NCBI GenBank assembly: GCA_964437335.1
Contig: CAYTGL010000003.1
Coordinates: forward strand, 1 to 64,000
DNA: 64,000 bases
Source of the DNA: JAITWN01 sp964437335
GTDB taxonomy: Bacteria > Pseudomonadota > Gammaproteobacteria > SZUA-140
Reading direction: 5' to 3'
Shown: in pieces, positions 48,632 through 58,002 of the stretch
Numbering within the stretch: the stretch's first letter is position 1
Layout of the letters: each line of letters begins with the position of its first letter
Position numbers and translations under genes: made by a program
Notes under the pieces: generated by a model
Told to the model about the DNA's origin: nothing
The model's input: only the letters and a program-made list of their open reading frames with translations
Databases searched by the model: none

Positions 48632-51600
48632 GTGATTCGATTTCTGTTGGGTAAATTCTGGCTGTTCTGCGTGGGACTGGTGATCCTGTTCGCGGTGCTG
48701 CTGTCGGTCGCGCGCCTCGTGCTCCCCTATACTGATCGCTATCATGACGAGATCGAGCACTGGCTCAGCAATACGGTCGGTCAGCCTGTCGTCGTCGGAG
48801 CGATAGCAGCCGAGTGGCACGGCCTCGGGCCGCGCCTGCGCTTGTCCGACGTCAACCTCGTCGGCGACGATCGTCTAACGCCGATCACCCGCTTCGCTGC
48901 GGTAGCGGTCGACCTCGATCTGCTGGCCTCCATCCTCAACGGCGTTCCCCGGATCGACCGGCTGGTCCTGACCGGAGTTCGTTTCACGATCGAGCGCGAC
49001 GCTGCAGGCGGGTTGACGATTGCGGGCCAGGATCTGCCCGAGATAAGCCCCGGTGATCGGGAACGAACGGCGGAGCCCGGCCGGCTCGTACGCTGGATGC
49101 TGGCCCAGGGGCGCCTTGCCATCGAGGGCGCGACAATCACCTGGATCGATCACCGCGAGGAGGAGGGCGCCGCGCAGGTATTCTCCGGGGTCAACCTCGA
49201 GTTGCGAAACATTCCGGCGCGGCACCAGATCGACGGTTCGGTCAGACTGCCGGATGCGTTCGGTGAACACGTCGTCGTGGCCGCCGACATCGTAGGCGAT
49301 CCGCTCGGCAGTGACTGGCAAGCCCGGGTCTATTTGCAGGGAAGCGGTCTCGACCTCAGTCGCTGGCTGGCCGGATACGATCCCGGCGGCATCCGCGTCG
49401 AACAGGGCGTCGCCGACGCCGCGTTATGGGTGGATCTGAGGAATCGGAGTATCGAAAGGATTGAAGGTCGGGTGTCAGGTTCGCGGATCACACTGCACCC
49501 GGCGCCCCGTGCGGATCAGCCGGAGGATAGCGATGAGGCGTCTCGCTCCCCGCATTTCATTGAAGGCGTCACGGCGGATTTTGCATGGCGGCCCGCCGCC
49601 GGCGGCTGGCGGGTCGACGTCAGTCAACTCGCGATTACGCATGAAGGCCTCGATGGTCCGGCGGGTTCGATAGCGTTCGAGTGGCGTGATGATGACCAGG
49701 GTGCGCGAATCGTCGCCGCGCGCACCGGACCGCTCCGTGTCGAGGAGGTTGCGCAACTGATGCTGTCGAGCAACCTGACCACGGGCCGGATGCGCGCCGC
49801 GCTTGCGCAGATGAATCCAATGGGGCTGCTGACGGAACTCGACTTGCATTATGCGGGCAGGGACGATGAGCATCGTTATGCCGTCAAGGCCACTGTCAAC
49901 GCCCTCGGCACTGTACCCTGGTCAGGGCTCCCCGGTGTCGAGAATTTCAGCGGGCGGATGGTGTTCGACCAGGAGTCCGGCTTTTTCGACCTCGATACCG
50001 GCATCGCGCAGATCGATTTTGGCGACCTCTTCCGCGACGCGTTGCCGCTCACGCAGGCGCAGGGGCATATCGCATGGCATCGCCGGGATGGCGGATGGCG
50101 TGTACGGGTTCCATGGCTGGACCTGCAAAACGAAGATCTGAATCTGACCGCCTGGGGCAGGCTGGATCTGCCGCCTGAGGGCGCGATGCCGTCGCTTGCG
50201 CTGTTCGCGCGTTTCGAAGCCGCGACCGTCAAGCGCACCTCGCGTTATCTGCCCGTGCGCATCATGCCGCCCGCGACGGTGCGCTGGCTCGACCAGTCGA
50301 TTCAGGGCGGCGCTTCGCCGCGCGGCGATTTGGTGTTCCATGGCCCGCTGCAAGGATTTCCATTCAATGGCGGGACGGGGCGCTTCAAGGTCGATTTCGA
50401 TGTCGAGGACGGTACGCTTGAATACCGACCGGACTGGCCGGCCATAGAAGGAATTGTCGCGCGTGTCGTCTTCGAAGGTCGCCGGATGGACATAACGGCC
50501 AGCGACGGGCGCAGCCTGTCGTCACGGATCCTTGGCGCTGATGTCGAAATCCCCGATCTCGCTGCCAAACCCGCGGTGCTCTCGGTCGCCGGCCACGTGG
50601 AAGGGCCGACTGTCGACGCGCTGCGTTTCCTGCGAGAAACACCGCTTGCGGACAGATTCGGCGCGCTGGCCCGCAGCGCCAACGCCGCAGGCGCGAGCAG
50701 TCTCGATCTTCGTCTCGGGATACCGCTGGATGGTGGTACGGTGAAGGTCGACGGCGACCTGTTCTTTTCCGACAGCGCCCTGCTGCTGGTCAATGACACG
50801 ATTGATATCTCGCATATCAACGGCAAACTGAATTTTACCGATACCGGCATCAGCGCTGCAGGAATCGATGCCAGCATCCTCGGACTGCCTGCGCTTATCA
50901 CCATCAGGCCCCGCCTCGAGGACGGCAGTGCGGGTGCGCTGATCGAGGCCGGTGGGCGTACCAGCGGAACGGCGATCGCGGCGCTGATCGACCTCGCGCC
51001 GCTGAGGCATATCGAGGGCGAAACGTCCTGGCGCGCCAGCCTGCGCGTTCCATTTGGCGATGATCGTGCCAGCGACGGGGCCAGCCTCAGGATTGAATCC
51101 GACCTGACCGGGCTCGCCATCCGCCTCCCCGAGCCGCTCAACAAGCCGGCGGAGGCCTCGCTGCCATTGCTGATCGGGACCCCGCTGCCGCGCGAACCGG
51201 ATCTGCCCGTTCATTTCCGTCTCGGTGACAGGCTGTCGGGGGTGTTCACGCTCGATGAGGCGAACGGCATCGAGCGCGGGGAACTGCGTTTCGGCGGCGG
51301 CGAGGCCTCGCTGCCGGTGCAGCCGGGACTGAGAATTTCCGGTTCGACGGATTATTTCGCCTACGAACCGTGGGCCGCGGTGTTCGCTGCCGGAGATGAC
51401 AAGGCCAGCGCCGCGCGGAGCATCATCAACGCGGTCAATCTGCGTGCCGAACGGGCGTTGCTGTTTGGCCGCGAATTCAACGCCATTCACGTCGATGCCC
51501 GGCGCGATGCCGATGCCTGGACCGCGGACGTCAGCGGTGCCGAGATAGCGGGGCGCATTGTCGTGCCGCTCGAGGACGGTCGGGCATGGCGCGCGGATCT

Positions 51601-52489
51601 GAAATACCTGCGTCTGACCGCGCCCGGCGCCGATGGCGCGACGGACCGGGTGGTTGATCCCCGCACACTGCCGCCGATGCGCATCGAGAGCGAGCAATTC
51701 AGTTACGGCAATACCGAGTTCGGCAGCCTGAGCCTGGTCTCGTCGCAGCGTCTCGCAGGTATTCATATGGACAAGTTGCTGTTATCCTCGCCGCAGACGC
51801 GCATCGATGCGCGCGGTGACTGGGTCGTGGCCGGCGATCGTCAGTTCTCGTCGTTCAATATCAGCTTCGATACCACCGATTTCGGCTCCGCACTCGCTAA
51901 TTTCGGCTATGCCGATACCATCCGCGGCGGCAAGGGCAATGCCGTAGTCTCGGCGCGCTGGCATGGTCCGCCGACGGCCTTCGCACTGGACCGCCTCGAC
52001 GGCTCGATGGAACTGTCGATCAGCGATGGCCGCTTGCTCGACGTGGAGCCCGGTGCAGGCAGGATTTTCGGTCTGGTCAGCCTGCAGGCCTTGCCGAGAC
52101 GTCTGACGCTGGATTTCAGCGATTTCTTCGGCCGCGGCTTCAGCTTCGATCGCATCGCCGGCAGTTTTGTGATCAAGGACGGCGTCGCCACCACCAGTAA
52201 TCTGTCGATGAACGGACCGGCCGCCAAGGTCGAGGCAAGCGGCGTGATCGACCTTGCCGCGAGACAATATGACCAGATTGTCGTCGTTTATCCGAATGTC
52301 TCCTCGGGACTGCCGGTCGCGGGCGTGGTCGCCGGCGGCGTGGTCGCCGGCGCCGCGATCCTGCTGGTGGAGCGGATATTCAAATCGGACATCGATCGCA
52401 TGACAAAAATCACGTATCAGGTGCGTGGGCCCTGGAGTAATCCGGTGATTCAGCGCTTACAGGATGGCGTTCAATCTGGTAAAAGGTAA
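48632..52489 (+). CDS. yhdP: YhdP-family AsmA-like envelope lipid-transport protein
   Basis: Very large inner-membrane-anchored periplasmic protein (1285 residues) of the AsmA-like group; in E. coli YhdP acts with TamB and YdbH in phospholipid transport to the outer membrane. One N-terminal helix (about 8-32), then a long beta-rich body, and the DUF3971/AsmA C-terminal region with GRLLDVEPGAGRIFGLVSLQALPRRL and DFSDFFGRGFSFDRIAGSF (in parts). A Val/Ala/Gly-rich hydrophobic stretch near 1228-1245 precedes the end. The start is GTG 48632. Confidence 0.93.
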   Translation: MIRFLLGKFWLFCVGLVILFAVLLSVARLVLPYTDRYHDEIEHWLSNTVGQPVVVGAIAAEWHGLGPRLRLSDVNLVGDDRLTPITRFAAVAVDLDLLASILNGVPRIDRLVLTGVRFTIERDAAGGLTIAGQDLPEISPGDRERTAEPGRLVRWMLAQGRLAIEGATITWIDHREEEGAAQVFSGVNLELRNIPARHQIDGSVRLPDAFGEHVVVAADIVGDPLGSDWQARVYLQGSGLDLSRWLAGYDPGGIRVEQGVADAALWVDLRNRSIERIEGRVSGSRITLHPAPRADQPEDSDEASRSPHFIEGVTADFAWRPAAGGWRVDVSQLAITHEGLDGPAGSIAFEWRDDDQGARIVAARTGPLRVEEVAQLMLSSNLTTGRMRAALAQMNPMGLLTELDLHYAGRDDEHRYAVKATVNALGTVPWSGLPGVENFSGRMVFDQESGFFDLDTGIAQIDFGDLFRDALPLTQAQGHIAWHRRDGGWRVRVPWLDLQNEDLNLTAWGRLDLPPEGAMPSLALFARFEAATVKRTSRYLPVRIMPPATVRWLDQSIQGGASPRGDLVFHGPLQGFPFNGGTGRFKVDFDVEDGTLEYRPDWPAIEGIVARVVFEGRRMDITASDGRSLSSRILGADVEIPDLAAKPAVLSVAGHVEGPTVDALRFLRETPLADRFGALARSANAAGASSLDLRLGIPLDGGTVKVDGDLFFSDSALLLVNDTIDISHINGKLNFTDTGISAAGIDASILGLPALITIRPRLEDGSAGALIEAGGRTSGTAIAALIDLAPLRHIEGETSWRASLRVPFGDDRASDGASLRIESDLTGLAIRLPEPLNKPAEASLPLLIGTPLPREPDLPVHFRLGDRLSGVFTLDEANGIERGELRFGGGEASLPVQPGLRISGSTDYFAYEPWAAVFAAGDDKASAARSIINAVNLRAERALLFGREFNAIHVDARRDADAWTADVSGAEIAGRIVVPLEDGRAWRADLKYLRLTAPGADGATDRVVDPRTLPPMRIESEQFSYGNTEFGSLSLVSSQRLAGIHMDKLLLSSPQTRIDARGDWVVAGDRQFSSFNISFDTTDFGSALANFGYADTIRGGKGNAVVSARWHGPPTAFALDRLDGSMELSISDGRLLDVEPGAGRIFGLVSLQALPRRLTLDFSDFFGRGFSFDRIAGSFVIKDGVATTSNLSMNGPAAKVEASGVIDLAARQYDQIVVVYPNVSSGLPVAGVVAGGVVAGAAILLVERIFKSDIDRMTKITYQVRGPWSNPVIQRLQDGVQSGKR

Positions 52490-52529
52490 TGTTCATATTC
52501 CGGCCCGATGCCGGCAGGGAGAGATTCGG

Positions 52530-53363
52530 GTGAATCAGCGTGTCGCCGCGGTGCAAATGGCCTCCGGCCCCAATATCGAAACCAATCTGAAGGAGACCGA
52601 GCGTCTGATCGCGCGCGCCGTCGAGCAGGGCGCGGGCCTGGTCGTCCTGCCGGAGAACTTTTCACTGATCGGCCTGAATGAGGGTGACAAGGTCAGGCAG
52701 AGCGAGCGCGATGGCGATGGCAGGGCACAGACCTTCCTGTCCCAGCAGGCGGTCCGGCATCGCATCTGGATCGTCGGGGGAACCATTCCGGTCGCTTCAA
52801 ACGATCCCGGACGCGTCTGTTCGGCCTGCCTGTTGTTTGATTCGAAGGGGAATCGGGTTGCCCGCTACGACAAGATTCACCTGTTTGACGTAACGCTGGA
52901 GCAGAGCGGGGAGCAGTACCGGGAGTCGATGACCACCGTGCCCGGCAATCGCGTCATCGTCGTCGACAGTCCATTCGGTCGACTCGGGCTCGCTGTCTGC
53001 TACGATCTGCGATTTCCGGAGCTGTTCCGTGCGATGCTCGACGAGGGCGTCGAGATCTTTGCCGTTCCGTCCGCATTCACGGCCCTGACCGGCAAGGCCC
53101 ACTGGGAAGTGCTGGTGCGCGCGCGGGCAATCGAGAACCAGAGTTACGTGATCGCGGCGGCGCAGGGCGGCTTTCATCTCAATGGACGCGAGACCTACGG
53201 CGACAGCATGGTCGTCGACCCCTGGGGCGTCGTCATCGATCGCCTGCCGCGCGGGGCCGGTGTCGTCTGCGCCGATATCAACCGGACCTATCTTGAGCGC
53301 ATTCGCCGCAGCTTCCCCGCGCTCAGTCACCGCCGTCGGACCACGTCATCGCAGGACACATAG
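52530..53363 (+). CDS. Carbon-nitrogen hydrolase (Nit1/deaminated glutathione amidase type)
   Basis: Nitrilase-superfamily amidase, 277 residues, probably metabolite repair of deaminated glutathione. Catalytic triad E42 (VLPENFSL), K114 (YDKIHLFD) and C156 (AVCYDLRFPELFR) are intact, and GGFHLNGRETYGDSMVVDPWG is present in parts. GTG 52530 behind GGGAGAG is the likely start; the frame runs further upstream over the yhdP end. The order rng-yhdP-nit is common, but tldD, which usually follows, is absent and the Mla operon begins 15 nt later. Confidence 0.92.
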   Translation: MNQRVAAVQMASGPNIETNLKETERLIARAVEQGAGLVVLPENFSLIGLNEGDKVRQSERDGDGRAQTFLSQQAVRHRIWIVGGTIPVASNDPGRVCSACLLFDSKGNRVARYDKIHLFDVTLEQSGEQYRESMTTVPGNRVIVVDSPFGRLGLAVCYDLRFPELFRAMLDEGVEIFAVPSAFTALTGKAHWEVLVRARAIENQSYVIAAAQGGFHLNGRETYGDSMVVDPWGVVIDRLPRGAGVVCADINRTYLERIRRSFPALSHRRRTTSSQDT

Positions 53364-53378
53364 GCGCGATCGATTCTG

Positions 53379-54191
53379 ATGGACAACGGACAGGACAACA
53401 TCGTCGTCATCCGCAACCTGAAATTCGCCTATGGCGAGAGGGTGATCTTCGACGATATCGATTTCAATATAATGCGCGGCAAGGTGACCGCGATCATGGG
53501 GCCGAGCGGCACCGGCAAGACCACCCTGCTGCGCATGATCGGTGGCCAGCTCAGGCCGAACGCGGGGACAATCGCGGTCGATGGCAATGACATCATGTCG
53601 CTGTCGCGCCGTGATCTCTACGAGTTGCGCAAGCGCATCGGCATGTTATTCCAGTCCGGGGCGTTGTTCACCGCGCTCAACGTCTTTGACAATGTCGCTT
53701 TCCCGCTTCGTGAGCACACGCGCTTGTCGGAATCGATGATTCGGGATCTGGTGCTGCTCAAGCTGCAGGCCGTCGGTTTGCGCGGGGCACGGCGCCTGAT
53801 GCCGACCCAGCTGTCCGGCGGCATGTCGCGCCGCGTCGCATTAGCGCGGGCGATCGCCCTCGATCCGATGATGATCATGTATGACGAGCCGTTCACCGGT
53901 CAGGATCCGATTACAGTCGGCGTCATCATGAAGCTAATTCGCGAGCTCAACGACAGCCTGGGTCTGACCAGCATCATCGTGTCTCATGATGTGCAGGAGG
54001 TGTCTGCGATCTCCGACTACATTTACATGCTATCGAACGGCCGAATCATCGGGCACGGCGCCCCCGCGGAGCTCGATGCGTCCGCGTCGCAATGGGTACG
54101 GCAGTTTCTCGACGCTCTGCCCGACGGACCGGTGCCGTTTCACTATCCAGCGCCGGATCTTGCCGAGGATCTCGTGGGAGGCGGGCAATGA
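53379..54191 (+). CDS. mlaF: Phospholipid ABC transporter ATPase MlaF
   Basis: ATPase of the Mla system that maintains outer-membrane lipid asymmetry. The 270-residue product has Walker A GPSGTGKTT, the signature LSGGMSRRVALARA typical of MlaF, Walker B MIMYDEPFTGQDP and an H-loop SHDVQEV. The final 30 residues form the C-terminal extension known to contact MlaB. It overlaps mlaE by four bases. Confidence 0.96.
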   Translation: MDNGQDNIVVIRNLKFAYGERVIFDDIDFNIMRGKVTAIMGPSGTGKTTLLRMIGGQLRPNAGTIAVDGNDIMSLSRRDLYELRKRIGMLFQSGALFTALNVFDNVAFPLREHTRLSESMIRDLVLLKLQAVGLRGARRLMPTQLSGGMSRRVALARAIALDPMMIMYDEPFTGQDPITVGVIMKLIRELNDSLGLTSIIVSHDVQEVSAISDYIYMLSNGRIIGHGAPAELDASASQWVRQFLDALPDGPVPFHYPAPDLAEDLVGGGQ

Positions 54192-54970
54192 TACAAATGC
54201 TGCGGTATTTCGGCCGCACCGGCATCAGTTTCTTCGAGCAGCTCGGTCGGGCCAACCTGTTTGTCCTCAGGGTATTTGCCGGTGTGCCCGCGCTGGCGTT
54301 GCAGTTCAATCTGATCATCGCACAGATTTATTCGGTCGGGGTGCTGTCCTTGGTCATCATAGTAGTCGCGGCATTCAATGTCGGCATGGTGCTGGGGCTG
54401 CAGATGTACAATACTCTGGTCAATTTCGGTGCCGAGGCGAGCCTGGGTCCGGTCATCGCGCTCTCGCTGGTCAGGGAACTCGGTCCGGTGGTCGCAGCCT
54501 TGCTGTTTGCCGGCCGTGCCGGATCGGCGTTGACCGCCGAGATCGGCCTGATGAAGGCGACTGAGCAGCTCTCCAGCATGGAGATGATGGCCGTGGATCC
54601 GGTGCGCAGGATCGTCGCGCCACGGCTGCTGGCTGGCATCATCTCGATGCCGATCCTTGCCGCCACGTTCAGTGCGGTTGGCATACTGGGCGGTTATTTC
54701 GTCGGTGTCGGCCTGCTCGGAATCGACAGCGGATCCTACTGGTCACAGATGCAGGACAACGTCGACTGGCAGGAGGATGTGCTTAACGGCATTATCAAGA
54801 GTATCGTATTCGGTGTCCTGGTGACCTGGATCGCGGTGTTCGAGGGCTACGATGCCGTGCCGACTGCCGAGGGCGTGAGCAGGGCCACGACTCGCACCGT
54901 CGTGTACGCGTCGCTCGCGGTGCTGATGTTCGATTTCGTGCTGACAGCGCTGATGTTCGGGGATTTCTGA
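54188..54970 (+). CDS. mlaE: Phospholipid ABC transporter permease MlaE
   Basis: Inner-membrane permease of the MlaFEDB complex, 260 residues with five to six hydrophobic segments. Characteristic stretches: LGPVIALSLVRELGPVVAAL, AGRAGSALTAEIGLMKATEQ and the C-terminal TYASLAVLMFDFVLTALMFG-like end (VYASLAVLMFDFVLT). The start overlaps the mlaF stop; the open frame to 54092 is only a read-through of mlaF. mlaD follows after one base. Confidence 0.96.
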   Translation: MIQMLRYFGRTGISFFEQLGRANLFVLRVFAGVPALALQFNLIIAQIYSVGVLSLVIIVVAAFNVGMVLGLQMYNTLVNFGAEASLGPVIALSLVRELGPVVAALLFAGRAGSALTAEIGLMKATEQLSSMEMMAVDPVRRIVAPRLLAGIISMPILAATFSAVGILGGYFVGVGLLGIDSGSYWSQMQDNVDWQEDVLNGIIKSIVFGVLVTWIAVFEGYDAVPTAEGVSRATTRTVVYASLAVLMFDFVLTALMFGDF

Positions 54971-54971
54971 T

Positions 54972-55445
54972 ATGATCAATATGAGACTGGTCGAGGTAAT
55001 GGTAGGGATATTCGTCGCGATCGGCATCGCATCGCTGTTCATGCTGGCGATGAAGGCCAGCAATCTCGGGACATACAATATTCGTGACGGTTACTCCCTG
55101 GTGGCCGAATTCGACAATATCGGCGGTCTCAAGGTGCAATCCCCGGTCAGCGCGAGCGGGGTCCGCATCGGGCGGGTGGTCGCAATCGATTATGACCAGG
55201 ACAACTATGAGGCCACGGTCAGGCTGATGATCGATTCCAGATACAACCAGTTGCCGGCGGATACCTCGGCCAGCATCTTCACCTCCGGTCTGCTCGGCGA
55301 GCAGTACATAAGTCTCGATCCGGGTGGCGCGGATGCCTACCTCAAGGATGGCGATCGAATTCAGCTGACCCAGTCAGCGCTGGTGCTGGAGAAAATGCTC
55401 GGCCAGTTCCTGTTCAGCGTTGGCCAGGGTTCGGATTCGAAATAA
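54972..55445 (+). CDS. mlaD: MCE-domain lipid-binding protein MlaD
   Basis: Periplasmic hexameric ring protein anchored to the inner membrane, 157 residues. One N-terminal helix (about 5-30: VMVGIFVAIGIASLFMLAMK), then the single MCE domain with YSLVAEFDNIGGLKVQSPVSASGVRIGRV (in parts) and SIFTSGLLGEQYISLDPGG, then a short hydrophobic tail helix. Size matches MlaD of other gammaproteobacteria. Confidence 0.96.
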   Translation: MINMRLVEVMVGIFVAIGIASLFMLAMKASNLGTYNIRDGYSLVAEFDNIGGLKVQSPVSASGVRIGRVVAIDYDQDNYEATVRLMIDSRYNQLPADTSASIFTSGLLGEQYISLDPGGADAYLKDGDRIQLTQSALVLEKMLGQFLFSVGQGSDSK

Positions 55446-55458
55446 CATCGGCCAAGCC

Positions 55459-56103
55459 ATGTATCGACTGACGGCAAACCATAGAGGCCTGATGGTATGC
55501 GCATTGGCGGTAATTCTGTGCGCCGGCCTGCCGGCCACGATCAAGCCCTCCGTTGCCGGCGTCAATGCGCAGGACATGGTCAGGGAGGCCTCCACGCAGG
55601 CCATCGATGCCCTCGTCGAGCGCCGGGACGAACTGAAGAAGGATAAAACCCGCATCTATGAGTTCGTCGAGCAGTTTCTGCTGCCGCATTTCGACAGCGA
55701 GTACATCGCCCGGCTTGTGCTCGGGCGCTACTGGCGCCAGGCCAGCATCGAGGAGCGCGAGCGTTTCAGAAATGCATTTCAGGAGATGCTGATAAGCAGT
55801 TATGCCTCGTCGATGCTCGAATACTCCGACCAGAAGATCGTATATTTGCCGTATAGCGAACCGGCGGACGCGGAAGAGACTGTGGTCAAGACCGAGATTG
55901 AGCTCGCCGCCGGCCCCGTGGCGGTGGATTATAGCCTGCGCAAGCGGGACGGCCGCTGGCTGGTCTACGATGTCAGCGTCGACGGCATCAGCATGGTGGT
56001 AAACTATCGCGGTAACATCAATTCCGAGATCCGTCGCCTGAACGGTTTGATGCCGCTGATCAATGTAATAGAAGAACGCAACCGGCGGGCCATGAATGAG
56101 TGA
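55459..56103 (+). CDS. mlaC: Phospholipid-binding periplasmic protein MlaC
   Basis: Periplasmic shuttle of phospholipids between MlaA-porin and MlaFEDB. The 214-residue precursor has a signal peptide (MYRLTANHRGLMVCALAV... to about 34) and the MlaC/Ttg2D fold with FDSEYIARLVLGRYWRQASIEERERF (in parts), RWLVYDVSVDGISMVVNYR and the C-terminal LNGLMPLINVIEERNRR. A TTG at 55420 would overlap mlaD, but the ATG at 55459 gives the normal signal peptide. Overlaps mlaB by 8 nt. Confidence 0.94.
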   Translation: MYRLTANHRGLMVCALAVILCAGLPATIKPSVAGVNAQDMVREASTQAIDALVERRDELKKDKTRIYEFVEQFLLPHFDSEYIARLVLGRYWRQASIEERERFRNAFQEMLISSYASSMLEYSDQKIVYLPYSEPADAEETVVKTEIELAAGPVAVDYSLRKRDGRWLVYDVSVDGISMVVNYRGNINSEIRRLNGLMPLINVIEERNRRAMNE

Positions 56104-56413
56104 GATCAGGCTTGAGGCGGGGGAGGGCGGCGGATTCCAGGTCAGCGGCGAACTCGTTTTCGATACCGTTCCGGAACTGCTTGAACAGGGGCGCGTCCTG
56201 TTCGATTCCGGCGTTGGTGCCGGCATCGAGCTGGATTTCAATCGCGTTACCCGCGCCGACAGCGCCGGTCTTGCCCTGCTGATCGGGTGGATGCGAATCG
56301 CGCATCGCCGGCACAGGAATATCGTGTTCAGGAACGTCCCGGAACAGATGCTCGCGATCGCCCGGGTCTGCGGGGTCGATGCGATCCTTCCGCTCGGGCG
56401 ACAGCAGCAATGA
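56096..56413 (+). CDS. mlaB: STAS-domain protein MlaB
   Basis: Cytoplasmic 105-residue STAS protein that stabilises the MlaFE ATPase. The core motif LDFNRVTRADSAGLALLIGWMR is the STAS loop and helix (in parts), with the conserved Ser/Thr site in ADSAG. It is the last gene of the mlaFEDCB operon. Confidence 0.92.
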   Translation: MSEIRLEAGEGGGFQVSGELVFDTVPELLEQGRVLFDSGVGAGIELDFNRVTRADSAGLALLIGWMRIAHRRHRNIVFRNVPEQMLAIARVCGVDAILPLGRQQQ

Positions 56414-56455
56414 AAGCGGTCCGTCGCAAGGCCGTAACTCCCGTGAGTGCATGAG

Positions 56456-56707
56456 ATGCAGAACGAAGATATCAAGCGCATGATCGAGGCCGGCTTGCCG
56501 GGCAGCGTGGCGCACGTCTCCGGTGACGGGACGCATTTCGAGGCCGCTGTAATCTCGGATGCCTTTGGCGGCAAGAGCCTGCTGGAGAAGCATCGGCTGG
56601 TTTACGCGACGCTTGGCGCCAGCATGGGCGGTGCGATACATGCCTTGTCGATACGCGCCTTTACGCCGGAGGAGTGGTCGCGCCAGAGCGAACCATCGCG
56701 GCATTGA
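56456..56707 (+). CDS. ibaG: BolA-family protein IbaG
   Basis: Small BolA/IbaG protein, 83 residues, thought to handle iron-sulfur clusters with monothiol glutaredoxins and to respond to acid stress. Motifs: VAHVSGDGTHFEAAVISDAFGGKS (in parts), LEKHRLVYATLG with the metal-ligand histidine, and IHALSIRAFTPEEW. ATG 56456 is used; GTG 56447 would add three residues. The place between mlaB and murA is the conserved one. Confidence 0.93.
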   Translation: MQNEDIKRMIEAGLPGSVAHVSGDGTHFEAAVISDAFGGKSLLEKHRLVYATLGASMGGAIHALSIRAFTPEEWSRQSEPSRH

Positions 56708-56711
56708 AGAA

Positions 56712-57974
56712 ATGGACAAACTGATCATCAAGGGCGGTATTGCGCTCGACGGCGCGATCACGATCTCGGGCGCCAAGAACGCAGCGCTGCCGATCATGGC
56801 CGCGGCGTTGCTCGCCGATGAGCCGGTCACGATTTCGAATGTCCCGCATCTGCACGACATCACGACCACGATGGAACTGCTCGGCAGGATGGGCGTCAAC
56901 CTCGTCGTCGACGAGACCATGGGCGTTGAAATCGATGCCGCCGGAATCAACGACTTCAGCGCACCGTACGATCTGGTCAAGACGATGCGTGCGTCGATCC
57001 TCGTGCTCGGTCCGCTGCTCGCGCGATTCGGCCAGGCGGACGTGTCGATGCCAGGCGGCTGCGCGATCGGCACCCGGCCGGTCGATCTGCATATCGCGGC
57101 GCTCGAGGCGATGGGCGCCAGTATCGAGGTCAAGGGCGGTTACATCCAGGCGCGGGCCTCCAGGCTCAAGGGCGCCCGGCTCTTCATGGACCTGGTGACC
57201 GTGACCGGCACCGAGAACATCATGATGGCGGCGACACTCGCACTCGGCACGACCGTGATCGAGAACGCCGCCCGGGAACCCGAGGTCGTCGATCTTGCCA
57301 ACTGTCTGAACCTGATGGGGGCGAAGATCAGCGGGGCGGGAACGGACATGATCGTCATAGAAGGCGTCGAGCGCCTGTCCGGCGCATCATACACAATACT
57401 TCCGGATCGCATCGAAGCCGGCACCTATCTGGTTGCCGCCGCGATCACCGGCGGCAGGATCAGGCTCAGAAAGGTACGTCCCGATACCCTCGACTCGGTG
57501 CTCGCAAAGCTGCGCGAAGCCGGGGCCGAAATCGAGACCGGCGACAACTGGATTGCGCTCGACATGCATGGGCGGCGTCCCCGGGCGGTCGACGTGCGCA
57601 CGGCGCCGTACCCGGCCTTCCCGACGGACATGCAGGCCCAGTTCGCCGCGCTGAACGCGGTCGCCGAAGGCTCCGGCACGATCACCGAGACGGTGTTCGA
57701 AAACCGCTTCATGCATGTGCCGGAACTGCAGCGCATGGGGGCCGATCTCAGGCTCGAGGGCAACACGATCTTCAGCCGCGGCACCGAAAGGCTGGCCGGT
57801 GCGCCGGTGATGGCGACCGATCTGCGCGCCTCGGCAAGTCTGGTATTGGCCGGCCTGGTCGGCGAAGGCCGTACGATTGTCGACCGGATCTATCATATAG
57901 ATCGGGGTTACGAATGTATCGAGGAGAAACTGTCGCAGCTGGGCGCCGATATCCGCCGGGTGCCCGCCCTTTAG
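56712..57974 (+). CDS. murA: UDP-N-acetylglucosamine 1-carboxyvinyltransferase
   Basis: First committed enzyme of peptidoglycan synthesis; adds enolpyruvate from PEP to UDP-GlcNAc. The 420-residue product has K22 in GAKNAALPI, the PEP-binding catalytic C117 in MPGGCAIGTRPVDLH (so the fosfomycin target cysteine is intact), and FPTDMQAQFAAL and FENRFMHVPEL near the end. The start 4 nt after ibaG is fixed by family length. Confidence 0.97.
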   Translation: MDKLIIKGGIALDGAITISGAKNAALPIMAAALLADEPVTISNVPHLHDITTTMELLGRMGVNLVVDETMGVEIDAAGINDFSAPYDLVKTMRASILVLGPLLARFGQADVSMPGGCAIGTRPVDLHIAALEAMGASIEVKGGYIQARASRLKGARLFMDLVTVTGTENIMMAATLALGTTVIENAAREPEVVDLANCLNLMGAKISGAGTDMIVIEGVERLSGASYTILPDRIEAGTYLVAAAITGGRIRLRKVRPDTLDSVLAKLREAGAEIETGDNWIALDMHGRRPRAVDVRTAPYPAFPTDMQAQFAALNAVAEGSGTITETVFENRFMHVPELQRMGADLRLEGNTIFSRGTERLAGAPVMATDLRASASLVLAGLVGEGRTIVDRIYHIDRGYECIEEKLSQLGADIRRVPAL

Positions 57975-58002
57975 GCCCGCGCTGCGCCGACGACCCGCCG
58001 TC